From VAZQ01 sp036406655 (GTDB lineage: Bacteria; Pseudomonadota; Alphaproteobacteria; Rhizobiales; Xanthobacteraceae): a stretch of 25,364 bases of DNA. Numbering within the stretch: the stretch's first letter is position 1; every line of letters starts with the position of its first letter. Location of the stretch: positions 1-25,364 of the forward strand of contig DASXAP010000082.1 of the NCBI GenBank assembly GCA_036406655.1, read 5' to 3'. Positions 14,706 to 21,942 of the stretch are shown here, piece by piece. The notes under the pieces were generated by a model that saw nothing but the letters and a program-made list of their open reading frames with translations, was not told the DNA's origin and ran no database searches. Position numbers and translations under genes: made by a program.

Positions 14706-17084
14706 ATGATGGACATCAAGACCGGAGCGCCGCCCCCAGGCTTCCGCTCTATCGGAAGGCCCCTCCTTCGCAAGGAGGACGGGCGCCTGGTCACCGGAGG
14801 CGGCCGCTTCAGCGACGATTTCAGCATCGAAGGTGAAGCCCACGCGGTGATGGTGCGCTCCCCGCACCCGCACGGGCGGATTCGCGGCGTCAGCACAGGA
14901 CGCGCCCGGGCGGCGCCCGGCGTGCTCGGCATCTTCACCGGCGCCGACTGCCAGGCCGACGGATTGCAGCCCATTGCGCACGATCCGCTGCCCAGGACCA
15001 GGTTCGACATGAAGCTTGGCGCCCCGCGCGGCGGGAGCCTCTTCATCGGCCCGCACCTGCTGCTGCCGATCGACAAGGTTCGCCACGTCGGCGAGGCGGT
15101 TGCCATGGTGATTGCCGAAACCGGGGCACAGGCGCTCGACGCCGCCGAGCTGGTCGAGGTCGACTACGAGCTGCTGCCGGGCGTGTACCATTCCGAAGCC
15201 GCCATGCGGCCGGGCGCGGCGGTGGTCTGGGACGAGGTCCCGGACAATGTGCTCATCGACACCTGGTTCGGCGACCGGGAGGCGACCGAGCAGGCATTCG
15301 CCGGCGCCGCCCACGTGGTGGCGGCGGATTTCCACATCGACCGGGTGACCGGGGTGCCGCTCGAGCCGCGCGCTGCGCTCGGTCATTACGATGTGACCAG
15401 CGGCCGTTACACGCTCTATGCCGGCAGCGGCGGCGCCGTGCGGCAGAAGCGCGAGCTCGCGGCGGTGCTCGGCATTGCGGCTGACGACCTGCGCGTCCTC
15501 TCCTGCGACGTCGGGGGGAATTTCGGCACCCGCAACCGCGTCTTCGTCGAGTTCGCCCTGGTGCTGTGGGCGTCGCGCAGGCTCGGACGGCCGGTCAAGT
15601 ACACGGCGACGCGCTCCGAGGCCTTCCTCACCGATTACCAGGGCCGCGATCTCGTGAGCAAGGTCGAGCTGGCGCTGGCCGCGGACGGCCGGTTTCTCGC
15701 GATCCGTGCCGTCAATATCAGCAATGTCGGGTCGCGCTGCGTGTCGCTGTCGCCGCTGTCCAAGGGCGCCGGCCTCGTTCCCGGCCCCTATGCCATCCCC
15801 GCGGCAGCTCTGCGCGCCGTTGCCGTCTTCACCAACACGATGCCCACGAACGCCTACCGCAGCTCCGGCCGGCCGGAGGTGACGTTCGCGCTCGAGCAGC
15901 TGATCGACATTGCCGCGAGCCGCCTCGGCTTCGATCGCATCGCGCTGCGGCGGGCGAACCTGATCCGCCCCGAGGCCATGCCCTACCGCAACGCCGTCGG
16001 GATGACCTATGACAGCGGGCGCTACGAGGAGAGCATGGACAAGGCCATGGCGCTCGCCGACTGGAGCGGGTTCGGGCGGCGGCGGAGCGGAGCCGCGCGC
16101 CGCGGCAGGCTGCTTGGCCGCGGCCTTGCAAACTACGTTGAATCGTCGATCGGCGCCCCCAACGAGCAGTCCCGCATCAGCATCCTGCCGCAAGGACGCG
16201 TGGACGTGGTGATCGGCACCCAGCCGAGCGGCCAGGGTCACGAGACGAGCTTTGCCCAGGTGATCGCCGACCTGCTTGCGGTCCCGATCGAATGCGTCAA
16301 CATCATCCTCGGCGATACGGACGTGGTCCGGGTCGGCGGAGGCTCGCATTCCGGACGCTCCATGCGGCATGCCGCAACCCTGTTCGTCAGGGCCGCGCCG
16401 GACCTCATCGACAAGGGCAAAGAGCTTGCCGCGCCGCTCCTGGGAGCAGCACCCGGACAGGTCGAATTCGTCGACGGCCGGTTCAGCGCGAGAGAGACCA
16501 ACCGCAGCTTCGATTTCCTCGAGCTTGCCCGGGAGGCAGCGCGGCAGGGCCTGCTGCCGGCGGCGGGGGGCGCCATCGCGGTGGTGGCCGACCACGAGAT
16601 GCACGACCCTGTGTTCCCCAATGGATGCACGGTCTGCGAGGTCGAGGTCGATCCCCAGACCGGCGATGTCGCGGTCACCCGTTATGCATCGGTGGATGAC
16701 GTGGGGCGCTGCATCAATCCGCTGATCGTCCACGGCCAGACCCACGGCGCCATCGTGCAAGGGATCGGCCAGGCCATCGGCGAGCAGTGCCGTATCGACC
16801 TCCCCTCCGGCCAGCCGCTCATCGGCTCGCTCATGGACTATGCGCTCCCCCGCGCCGACACGGTGCCGCCGTTTGCGACAGAGATCGTCGAGGTGCTTTC
16901 GCCGACCAATCCCCTCGGCATCAAGGCGGGCGGCGAAGGCGGCACGACCGCGGCTCCCGCGGTCATCGTCAGCGCCATCGTCGATGCGCTGCGCGACTAC
17001 GGCGTGGAGACGATCAGCATGCCGGCCACCCCGTGCAAGGTCTGGAAGACGATCGAGGAGGCGAAGCGCCGCAGCACCACTTAG
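14706..17084 (+). CDS. Xanthine dehydrogenase family molybdopterin-binding (large) subunit, orphan
   Basis: A 792-residue molybdenum hydroxylase large subunit. The small N-terminal a/b hammerhead domain (about 12-130; FRSIGRPLLRKED, VRSPHPHGRI) precedes the molybdopterin domains with GGNFGTRN (about 270), AYRSSGR (from 383), PSGQGHETSFAQ, and catalytic Glu744 in GGEGGTTAAP. The AYR-GR loop is of the type found in non-CO-oxidising members, so a CO dehydrogenase is unlikely. Substrates in this group are N-heterocycles, aldehydes or similar. No 2Fe-2S or FAD subunit gene flanks it, so electrons must leave through partners encoded elsewhere. ATG 14706 gives the usual N-terminus; further upstream the frame is not family-like. 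No Tat signal is seen. The stop codon lies within a dispersed repeat (17081-17108). Confidence 0.92.
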   Translation: MMDIKTGAPPPGFRSIGRPLLRKEDGRLVTGGGRFSDDFSIEGEAHAVMVRSPHPHGRIRGVSTGRARAAPGVLGIFTGADCQADGLQPIAHDPLPRTRFDMKLGAPRGGSLFIGPHLLLPIDKVRHVGEAVAMVIAETGAQALDAAELVEVDYELLPGVYHSEAAMRPGAAVVWDEVPDNVLIDTWFGDREATEQAFAGAAHVVAADFHIDRVTGVPLEPRAALGHYDVTSGRYTLYAGSGGAVRQKRELAAVLGIAADDLRVLSCDVGGNFGTRNRVFVEFALVLWASRRLGRPVKYTATRSEAFLTDYQGRDLVSKVELALAADGRFLAIRAVNISNVGSRCVSLSPLSKGAGLVPGPYAIPAAALRAVAVFTNTMPTNAYRSSGRPEVTFALEQLIDIAASRLGFDRIALRRANLIRPEAMPYRNAVGMTYDSGRYEESMDKAMALADWSGFGRRRSGAARRGRLLGRGLANYVESSIGAPNEQSRISILPQGRVDVVIGTQPSGQGHETSFAQVIADLLAVPIECVNIILGDTDVVRVGGGSHSGRSMRHAATLFVRAAPDLIDKGKELAAPLLGAAPGQVEFVDGRFSARETNRSFDFLELAREAARQGLLPAAGGAIAVVADHEMHDPVFPNGCTVCEVEVDPQTGDVAVTRYASVDDVGRCINPLIVHGQTHGAIVQGIGQAIGEQCRIDLPSGQPLIGSLMDYALPRADTVPPFATEIVEVLSPTNPLGIKAGGEGGTTAAPAVIVSAIVDALRDYGVETISMPATPCKVWKTIEEAKRRSTT

Positions 17085-17108
17085 AGCGCGTTCCGGTGAA
17101 TTTGACCC
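17081..17108 (+). repeat. Dispersed short repeat, copy A (overlaps stop codon of the molybdo-enzyme gene)
   Basis: The segment TTAGAGCGCGTTCCGGTGAA and the following TTTGACCC closely match copy B at 17188-17215, apart from a few small indels. Copy A contains the TAG that ends the molybdopterin subunit gene, so the repeat may have supplied the stop. The type resembles short intergenic repeats common in Hyphomicrobiales. Confidence 0.6.
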
Positions 17109-17187
17109 ACGAGTGCTTCCGACGCCTCGGCAGGACGGGTCGAGTGAAGCGAACCGATGATCCTTTTCGCGCTTTCGCCGTGTTTAG

Positions 17188-17215
17188 TTTAGAGCGTTCC
17201 GGTCGAATTGACGCC
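17188..17215 (+). repeat. Dispersed short repeat, copy B
   Basis: Direct repeat of copy A about 107 bases upstream: TTTAGAGCGTTCCGGTCGAA, then TTGACGCC. The gap between the copies (17109-17187) holds no gene that I can support. Confidence 0.55.
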
Positions 17216-17307
17216 CATCGGTCCGGCGCGCGCCTCACCCTCCCCTGGAAGGGGATGCCGATTCGGCTTTCATCCCACCCCGGCTGCCGCGCAAGAGCGC
17301 GTCGCCG

Positions 17308-17475
17308 ACCCTCCCCTCTCAGGCAGGGCAATCGCATATGGATCGTCATGGCCGGGCTTGTCCTGGCTTGTCCCGTCCATCCACGCCTTTGCGCGGGCAC
17401 AAGACGTGGATGCCCGGCATAAAGCCGGGCATGACGAAGCGCATATGCAATCGCCCTGCCCTTTCAGGGGAGGGT
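17308..17475. repeat. Composite inverted-repeat element with nested hairpins
   Basis: The outer arms are 17308-17340 (starting ACCCTCCCCT, ending GCATATG) and 17441-17475 (starting GCATATG, ending AGGGGAGGGT). They pair with one indel and a few mismatches. Inside lie ATGGCCGGG/CCCGTCCAT (17348-17356/17372-17380), CATCCACG/CGTGGATG (17378-17385/17405-17412) and a perfect nine-base hairpin at 17410-17432. A further isolated CACCCTCCCCT occurs at 17236-17246. The rest of the 401-base gap 17085-17485 shows no coding potential. Without an internal ORF it looks like a MITE-like or REP-type element. Confidence 0.7.
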
Positions 17476-17488
17476 GACACGCGTGTCA
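17475..17488. promoter_or_regulatory. Perfect 14-bp palindrome over the DUF3300 stop codon
   Basis: TGACACGCGTGTCA is identical on both strands. Its right edge provides the TGA stop (17488-17486) of the minus-strand DUF3300 gene, and its left edge abuts the inverted-repeat element. A terminator role is doubtful because no T-run follows; it could be a protein-binding site. Confidence 0.35.
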
Positions 17489-18562
17489 GCGGCGCCGCCC
17501 GGCGCGGGCCCGCGACCGGTGCCGCGTGCCCGACTCGCGGCTGGCGGCTCGGCGCGGGTGCTTCGATCGCGCCCCGTGCGCTGAATCTTCGCTCCGCTTC
17601 CTCCTTGATTCGGCTTCGGGTCGGTCCGCCTTGGCTTCCTCACCGGAATCGCGCCGGTCGAGGTCGGTCTTGCCGCGGTCGGCCTCGCGCGCCGCCTTGG
17701 CCGCCTCACTGAACTGCGCCGCCACGTTACGATCGTGATACGGGACATTGCCCCGGTGCGCCGGACTGTGCACCCAGGTGATTCGGGTGATCTTGGTGTG
17801 GTTGAACTGATTGAACCGGCTCACATTGACGTTGACGCGGTGCTGCCACCAGTCGACACGACCCCAGATGGCCCCGCCGACGAGCACGGCCGCCGCGAAC
17901 GAGAGCACATTGCCCGCCGGATGACCCGGTGGATACCAGGAGAACGGCGGCTGCTCCGGATGCGGCCACGTCCCGTACACCAGGCTGGGATCGTAGACGG
18001 GCACGCTGTATTCGTCGGCGGTCGGGGGCTCGATCAGGTAGAGCGTCGCGGGCGGGGCACTCGAGCCGGCCGGGGGCGGCGCCGCCACTCTCGCCAGCTT
18101 CTGTTGCGGCGTCGTTTTCAGATAGCCGGCGGCATTGGCCCGCGCTCGAAGCCGTTGGATGGCGTCGAGCACGGCCGGCTGCTGGGCGAGAAAGGCGTCG
18201 CCGAGCTCCTGTGTCCAGTCGGGCTTGTCGTTCATCATTTGCAGGATCTGCGGGACCGCCGTGAGCCCCTTGACGCTCGGATCCCATGACTCGTTCTGCA
18301 TCGCCTCCTCGAGCGCCTGCCCGGTCACTCCGGGATTGGCTTGCGACCAGCGCGCCGCCTCGACCACCTCCAGCGGATAGGTCGAGGCCATCAGGATTTG
18401 CGCCAGCAACGGATCCGGGTGGAGCGCGATCGGCGCCACGAGCTGCTCGAGCTGCGCCGGGCCGCGCGGCGACGGCGCGGGCTGCTCGGCGTGAGCGCGA
18501 GCACCGAAGCAGACCAGGAGGGAGATCGTCGCCAGGGCGAGCCGAGCAGAAAAGCCGCTCAC
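17486..18562 (-). CDS. DUF3300 domain protein with signal peptide and basic tail
   Basis: A 358-residue exported protein of unknown function. GTG 18562 with GGAGG four bases upstream gives a signal peptide (SARLALATISLLVCFGARAHA). The DUF3300 domain follows (about 35-230): LEQLVAPIALHPDPLLAQIL, MASTYPLEVVEAARW and QALEEAMQNESWDPSVKGL are family blocks. Next come YDPSLVYGTWPHPEQPPFSW, an AAAVLVGGAIWG segment and an HRVNVNVSRFNQFN stretch. The last 75 or so residues are almost all Arg, Lys, Glu, Asp, Ala and Ser, so disordered and very basic at the end. It lies 34 bases after the DUF3604 gene on the same strand and may share its transcript. Location is periplasm or envelope by inference. Confidence 0.85.
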   Translation of the reverse strand: MSGFSARLALATISLLVCFGARAHAEQPAPSPRGPAQLEQLVAPIALHPDPLLAQILMASTYPLEVVEAARWSQANPGVTGQALEEAMQNESWDPSVKGLTAVPQILQMMNDKPDWTQELGDAFLAQQPAVLDAIQRLRARANAAGYLKTTPQQKLARVAAPPPAGSSAPPATLYLIEPPTADEYSVPVYDPSLVYGTWPHPEQPPFSWYPPGHPAGNVLSFAAAVLVGGAIWGRVDWWQHRVNVNVSRFNQFNHTKITRITWVHSPAHRGNVPYHDRNVAAQFSEAAKAAREADRGKTDLDRRDSGEEAKADRPEAESRRKRSEDSAHGARSKHPRRAASRESGTRHRSRARAGRRR

Positions 18563-18596
18563 GCGTCCTCCACTTCGTCTAGACGCCCGGTGCCGC

Positions 18597-20831
18597 TCAA
18601 TCGATGAGATAGATCGGGCTCGACCAGGCTTGGTGGCCGTCGCTCTGGGTGACGCGGAGATAGACCGGCAGGTCGGCGCCGCCCGGGAACGTGACCGCGT
18701 GATCGATCCTAGCCCGCCGGCTCCAGTCCGTCTCCGGCAGCCGGTAGACGCTGATCCGGCGGCCGAGCCCGCCACCCTCGAAGGTGGTCGTGCCGTCGGT
18801 CAATGCCGCGAGATCGATCACCCCCGATACGATGCTGGTCTCGATGGTGAGCGTGCCGCGGCTCGCTTCATCGAGCCAGAGATCGATGCCGGCGAGGTTG
18901 CCGGTTGTCACCGAGCTGAATGCAAGCGCGCTGCCCGGCGAGACCGGCTCGATCCTGCGTTCGGGATTGAGAAAATTCACCGGCGCGAACCGGCCGATCC
19001 GGTTGCCGGCGAGCGCCAGCTTGCCGTGCCAGAGGGTCTCGCGGCCCCGCCCGCGATATTCGGCGCCCTGCCAGAGCACGCGCACGCGACGGCCCAGATC
19101 GGCGGCCGTGAACCCGCGGACCGTCTTTGCCACGCGCGCGCCGTGCAGCACCTCGACCCGGTCGATCGGCGCAGTGCCGATCACTTCGCCGGCGAGCCGC
19201 ATCGGAACCGAGCCCGGGCGGATGATGTCGCCCATCCCTGCCTCGCGAGCGGCGAAGCCCCCGCCGCCGAGGCGCGGGTCGTCGGCGAAGGCCGCCACCG
19301 CGCGCTCGAAGCTGCCGCGCAGCTCGAGGAACATGCGCGTGCCGGTCGTGCCGTAGTGGCGCCGCCTGCGCAGCGCCTCGAACAGGGCATCGCGCGTGAG
19401 CTCGGGCATGAGATAGCAGGTGAGGCCGCCGATCGCCCCGAAGGTCGAGGCTCCCGGGAGAGTGGCGCCGGGGCGTCCCTTGTGATCGTCGCTGTGGCAT
19501 ATGACACCGACCCGGTAGCCCTGCTCGAAGGCGTCGTGCAGCAGCCACTCGAACGTGCCCCAGGTGGAATGGACCTCGACGGCACATTCGAGTCTCGCAT
19601 CGTGGGCGCACTTGATATCGGCGTAGCGGCCGCCGACATGGGCGATGACCACCGCATCCTCGCCCTGGAGCACCCGGAACAGCTCGTCGGCGGTATGGAC
19701 CGCGTCGGTCGAGGTCTGGCCCTGCACCAGGATGTGCGACGAGCGGCGGATCGGACGGCCTTCGCGACGGAAAAGGATGTTGCGATCGCCGCCCATCCCG
19801 GTATTGCCCGACCACTCGTAGCCGGGCACGCAGATGAACCGGCCCGGCGCATCGAGCTCGGCGGTCAGCCGGTTGAGCTTCTCCCAGAACGCATCGGTGA
19901 TTTGAAAGTCGTTGCCCTGGTGGCCGACGATGTCGATGAAGGCGCGGTCACGCGCGTAATGCAGATAGCTTTCGATCGAGCCCATGCCGATCGTCTCGCC
20001 ACTCTGCCCGTGCAGGTCGCCCCAGTAGCGCCGGAGCCGGGCGCTGTCGACGACGCGCAGGGGATTGGCGCGGGCGACCTCCTGGCCATCCGCGATGAGC
20101 CGCAGGTCGAGATCGCCGAGGCGCTCGGCAACGAGGTTGTCGATGACGCGCGGAGCCTCGCCGGGCATGACGGTGAGCTTGTCCGGCAACCCGCGCACGG
20201 GCTGCGAAGCCAGCAAGGCAAAGCTTTGCCGGGCGCGATCGGTGGGATTGCCCCACAGATCCTCGGCGACGACCGCCAGCCGGAACGGCTCGCCGGCAAG
20301 GACCAGCGACGGCCAGATCGCCTTCCAGCGCGCCGCCGGTCCGGCAATGAGGGCGAAGCCGGGCTGCTGCGGCAGCTCGGTGAACTCATAGGTGGCGAAG
20401 GCATCGATCGAGGTGCGCAGCTCGACGCGCTCCTCGCAATTGGTCTGCAGCCGGTAGCCGGGCGAGCCCTGCCGGCGATCGCCCATCCGCACGGTCAGGG
20501 TGTCGCCCCTGCGCAGATAGCCGCGGCCGACGCGGATGAGCAGCGTGTTGGCGTAAGGCCGGATGTTGAGACGATCGAACCAGACCTCGAGCCTGGCGCC
20601 GTTGCTCGCTTCCACCGTCGTGAAGTTCGCCGCCGCGGGCTCCTCGAACTGCGGCTTGCCCATGTCGGATGTGGTGCGCCATGAGATCTTCACCATCCCG
20701 GTATCGTCGATGCCGAACGTGCCGGCGGTGTAGGTCAAGGTCAGCTCGGCATGGGAGCCGGCGACGAACGGCCCCTCCGGCGCGAGCCTGATCGAGCCCA
20801 TGTGCTCGGGGAGATAGGTCGAGAACGGCAT
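18597..20831 (-). CDS. DUF3604 / PHP-like metal-dependent hydrolase
   Basis: A 744-residue protein without a signal peptide. The first ~265 residues are beta-rich and unrecognised. The second part resembles the DUF3604 family, a PHP-type metallo-hydrolase relative: YWGDLHGQSG (His274), DIVGHQGNDF (His304), VPGYEWSGN (Glu339), VIAHVGGRYAD (His398), EVHSTWG (His421) and ICHSDDHKGRPG (His446, Asp448, His450). These histidines and acids are spaced like a multi-metal site. The C-terminal ~200 residues are again beta-rich. No substrate is established for this family; a phosphoester or another hydrolysable organic acid derivative is possible. The gene follows the TctC-type receptor after 40 bases and precedes DUF3300, so a link with uptake of a carboxylate is suggested. 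The Shine-Dalgarno is poor. Confidence 0.82.
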   Translation of the reverse strand: MPFSTYLPEHMGSIRLAPEGPFVAGSHAELTLTYTAGTFGIDDTGMVKISWRTTSDMGKPQFEEPAAANFTTVEASNGARLEVWFDRLNIRPYANTLLIRVGRGYLRRGDTLTVRMGDRRQGSPGYRLQTNCEERVELRTSIDAFATYEFTELPQQPGFALIAGPAARWKAIWPSLVLAGEPFRLAVVAEDLWGNPTDRARQSFALLASQPVRGLPDKLTVMPGEAPRVIDNLVAERLGDLDLRLIADGQEVARANPLRVVDSARLRRYWGDLHGQSGETIGMGSIESYLHYARDRAFIDIVGHQGNDFQITDAFWEKLNRLTAELDAPGRFICVPGYEWSGNTGMGGDRNILFRREGRPIRRSSHILVQGQTSTDAVHTADELFRVLQGEDAVVIAHVGGRYADIKCAHDARLECAVEVHSTWGTFEWLLHDAFEQGYRVGVICHSDDHKGRPGATLPGASTFGAIGGLTCYLMPELTRDALFEALRRRRHYGTTGTRMFLELRGSFERAVAAFADDPRLGGGGFAAREAGMGDIIRPGSVPMRLAGEVIGTAPIDRVEVLHGARVAKTVRGFTAADLGRRVRVLWQGAEYRGRGRETLWHGKLALAGNRIGRFAPVNFLNPERRIEPVSPGSALAFSSVTTGNLAGIDLWLDEASRGTLTIETSIVSGVIDLAALTDGTTTFEGGGLGRRISVYRLPETDWSRRARIDHAVTFPGGADLPVYLRVTQSDGHQAWSSPIYLID

Positions 20832-20871
20832 TGCTGCGTCACGAGCTCGAGCAGGCTCGATCGATTCCGCC

Positions 20872-21849
20872 TCAGTCCGCCGTCACACCGGCGGCCTTGA
20901 TGACCGGGGTGATGCGGGCAACCTCGCTTTCCACGAGCTTCTGCAGGCCGGCGGGGCCTCGTTCGGCCGCCGCAGGAGCCGAGCTGCCGAGCTCCTCGTA
21001 CCGGCTCTGGATCGACGGGCTGTCGAGCGCCTTGCTCAGCGCGTCAGCGAGCTTCTCGACGATCGGCTGCGGCGTGCCTTTCGGGGCAACCATGGCGTTC
21101 CAGGCCTGGAAGACGAAATCGACGCCCGCTTCGGCGCTGGTGGGCACCTCCGGAAGGCTCGCGAGCCGTGCCGGTGCGGCGATCGCGTACACCTTTATCG
21201 TCCCTGCCCTGATCTGCGGAATGACGTTCAGCGACTGGTCGATCATGTAATCGAGGTGCCCGGCGACCAGCTCCTGAAGCGCCGGCCCGGTGCCGCGATA
21301 GGGAACGAGCGTCGGCTTGAGGCCGAATTTCGCATTGAACAGCAGGCCCGACACGTGCGAGACCGAGCCGACCCCGGCATGGCCGTAGGTCAGCTTCTCC
21401 GAATTCGCCTTCAGGTAATCGACGAAGTCCCTGAGCGTTGCAGCCGCCATCGATTTCCTGGCCACGATCGCCTGCGGCGTGAAGTTCACGACGCCGATCT
21501 GGGCGAAGCTCGTCACGGGATCGTATTTCAGGTTGTGATACAGCGCCGGCGCCGCCGATTGCGTCCCGGTGTTGCCGATGGCGATCGTGTAGCCGTCGGG
21601 GCTCGCCTGCGCCGCCCGCGTCATTCCGATCGTTCCACCGGCGCCGCCGACATTCTCGACGACGATCGTCTGCCCCAATGTGCGCGACATGTGCGCGCCC
21701 ACGAGCCGCGCGACCACGTCCGTCGGCCCTCCGGCGGCAAACGGCACGATGACGGTGATCGGCTTGCTCGGATACTGCGCCGCCGCCGGCGTGCCGACCA
21801 TGACCGTCAGGCCGAAGACAAAACTGGTGAAGCTGCGGCTGAAGCCCAT
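20872..21849 (-). CDS. TctC/Bug-type tripartite tricarboxylate transporter substrate-binding protein
   Basis: A 325-residue periplasmic receptor. The signal peptide (MGFSRSFTSFVFGLTVMVG, cleaved after AAA) is followed by the family opening QYPSKPITVIVPFAAGGPTD. Further Bug signatures are VVENVGGAGGTIG, the PDGYTIAIGNTG loop that contacts carboxylate ligands, and VPYRGTGPALQELVAGHLDYM. Such proteins bind organic acids for TctAB-type transporters, but no TctA or TctB gene is in the window. Orphan receptors are frequent in beta- and alphaproteobacteria. GGGAGGAG precedes the ATG at good distance. It is first in a minus-strand run with DUF3604 and DUF3300 and diverges from aconitase X across a 93-base gap with palindromes. 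Confidence 0.93.
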   Translation of the reverse strand: MGFSRSFTSFVFGLTVMVGTPAAAQYPSKPITVIVPFAAGGPTDVVARLVGAHMSRTLGQTIVVENVGGAGGTIGMTRAAQASPDGYTIAIGNTGTQSAAPALYHNLKYDPVTSFAQIGVVNFTPQAIVARKSMAAATLRDFVDYLKANSEKLTYGHAGVGSVSHVSGLLFNAKFGLKPTLVPYRGTGPALQELVAGHLDYMIDQSLNVIPQIRAGTIKVYAIAAPARLASLPEVPTSAEAGVDFVFQAWNAMVAPKGTPQPIVEKLADALSKALDSPSIQSRYEELGSSAPAAAERGPAGLQKLVESEVARITPVIKAAGVTAD

Positions 21850-21877
21850 CGTGCTCCTCCCTTGACCCGCACTCCCG

Positions 21878-21936
21878 CATCATGATGATCCGCCAGCGGC
21901 GATTTCGGTGCAAGTTGTTGCGGCCAATGGACGCAA
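21878..21936. promoter_or_regulatory. Palindromes in the divergent TctC / aconitase X spacer
   Basis: The 93-base spacer holds a perfect ten-base palindrome CATCATGATG (21878-21887) and an inverted repeat TTGCG-N9-CGCAA (21918-21936). Their placement between divergent genes fits operator sites for one regulator controlling both sides, but no regulator gene is nearby and no confident -35/-10 pair was seen. Confidence 0.35.
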
Positions 21937-21942
21937 GCGACG

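Noticed and set aside
11258..15106. Very long open frame (about 1280 codons) on the minus strand across the GT4, debranching and molybdo genes
   Set aside because: It is antisense to three clear families, spans several unrelated genes, and its His/Arg/Gly/Ala-rich translation has no recognisable domain. High GC makes such shadows common.
14706..17084. Carbon monoxide dehydrogenase CoxL
   Set aside because: The active-site loop reads AYRSSGR rather than the AYxCSFR of true CoxL, and CoxM/CoxS genes are absent.
18630..20684. Long plus-strand open frame opposite the DUF3604 gene
   Set aside because: Composition is typical of a shadow frame, there is no domain, and the minus strand carries the recognisable PHP-like motifs.
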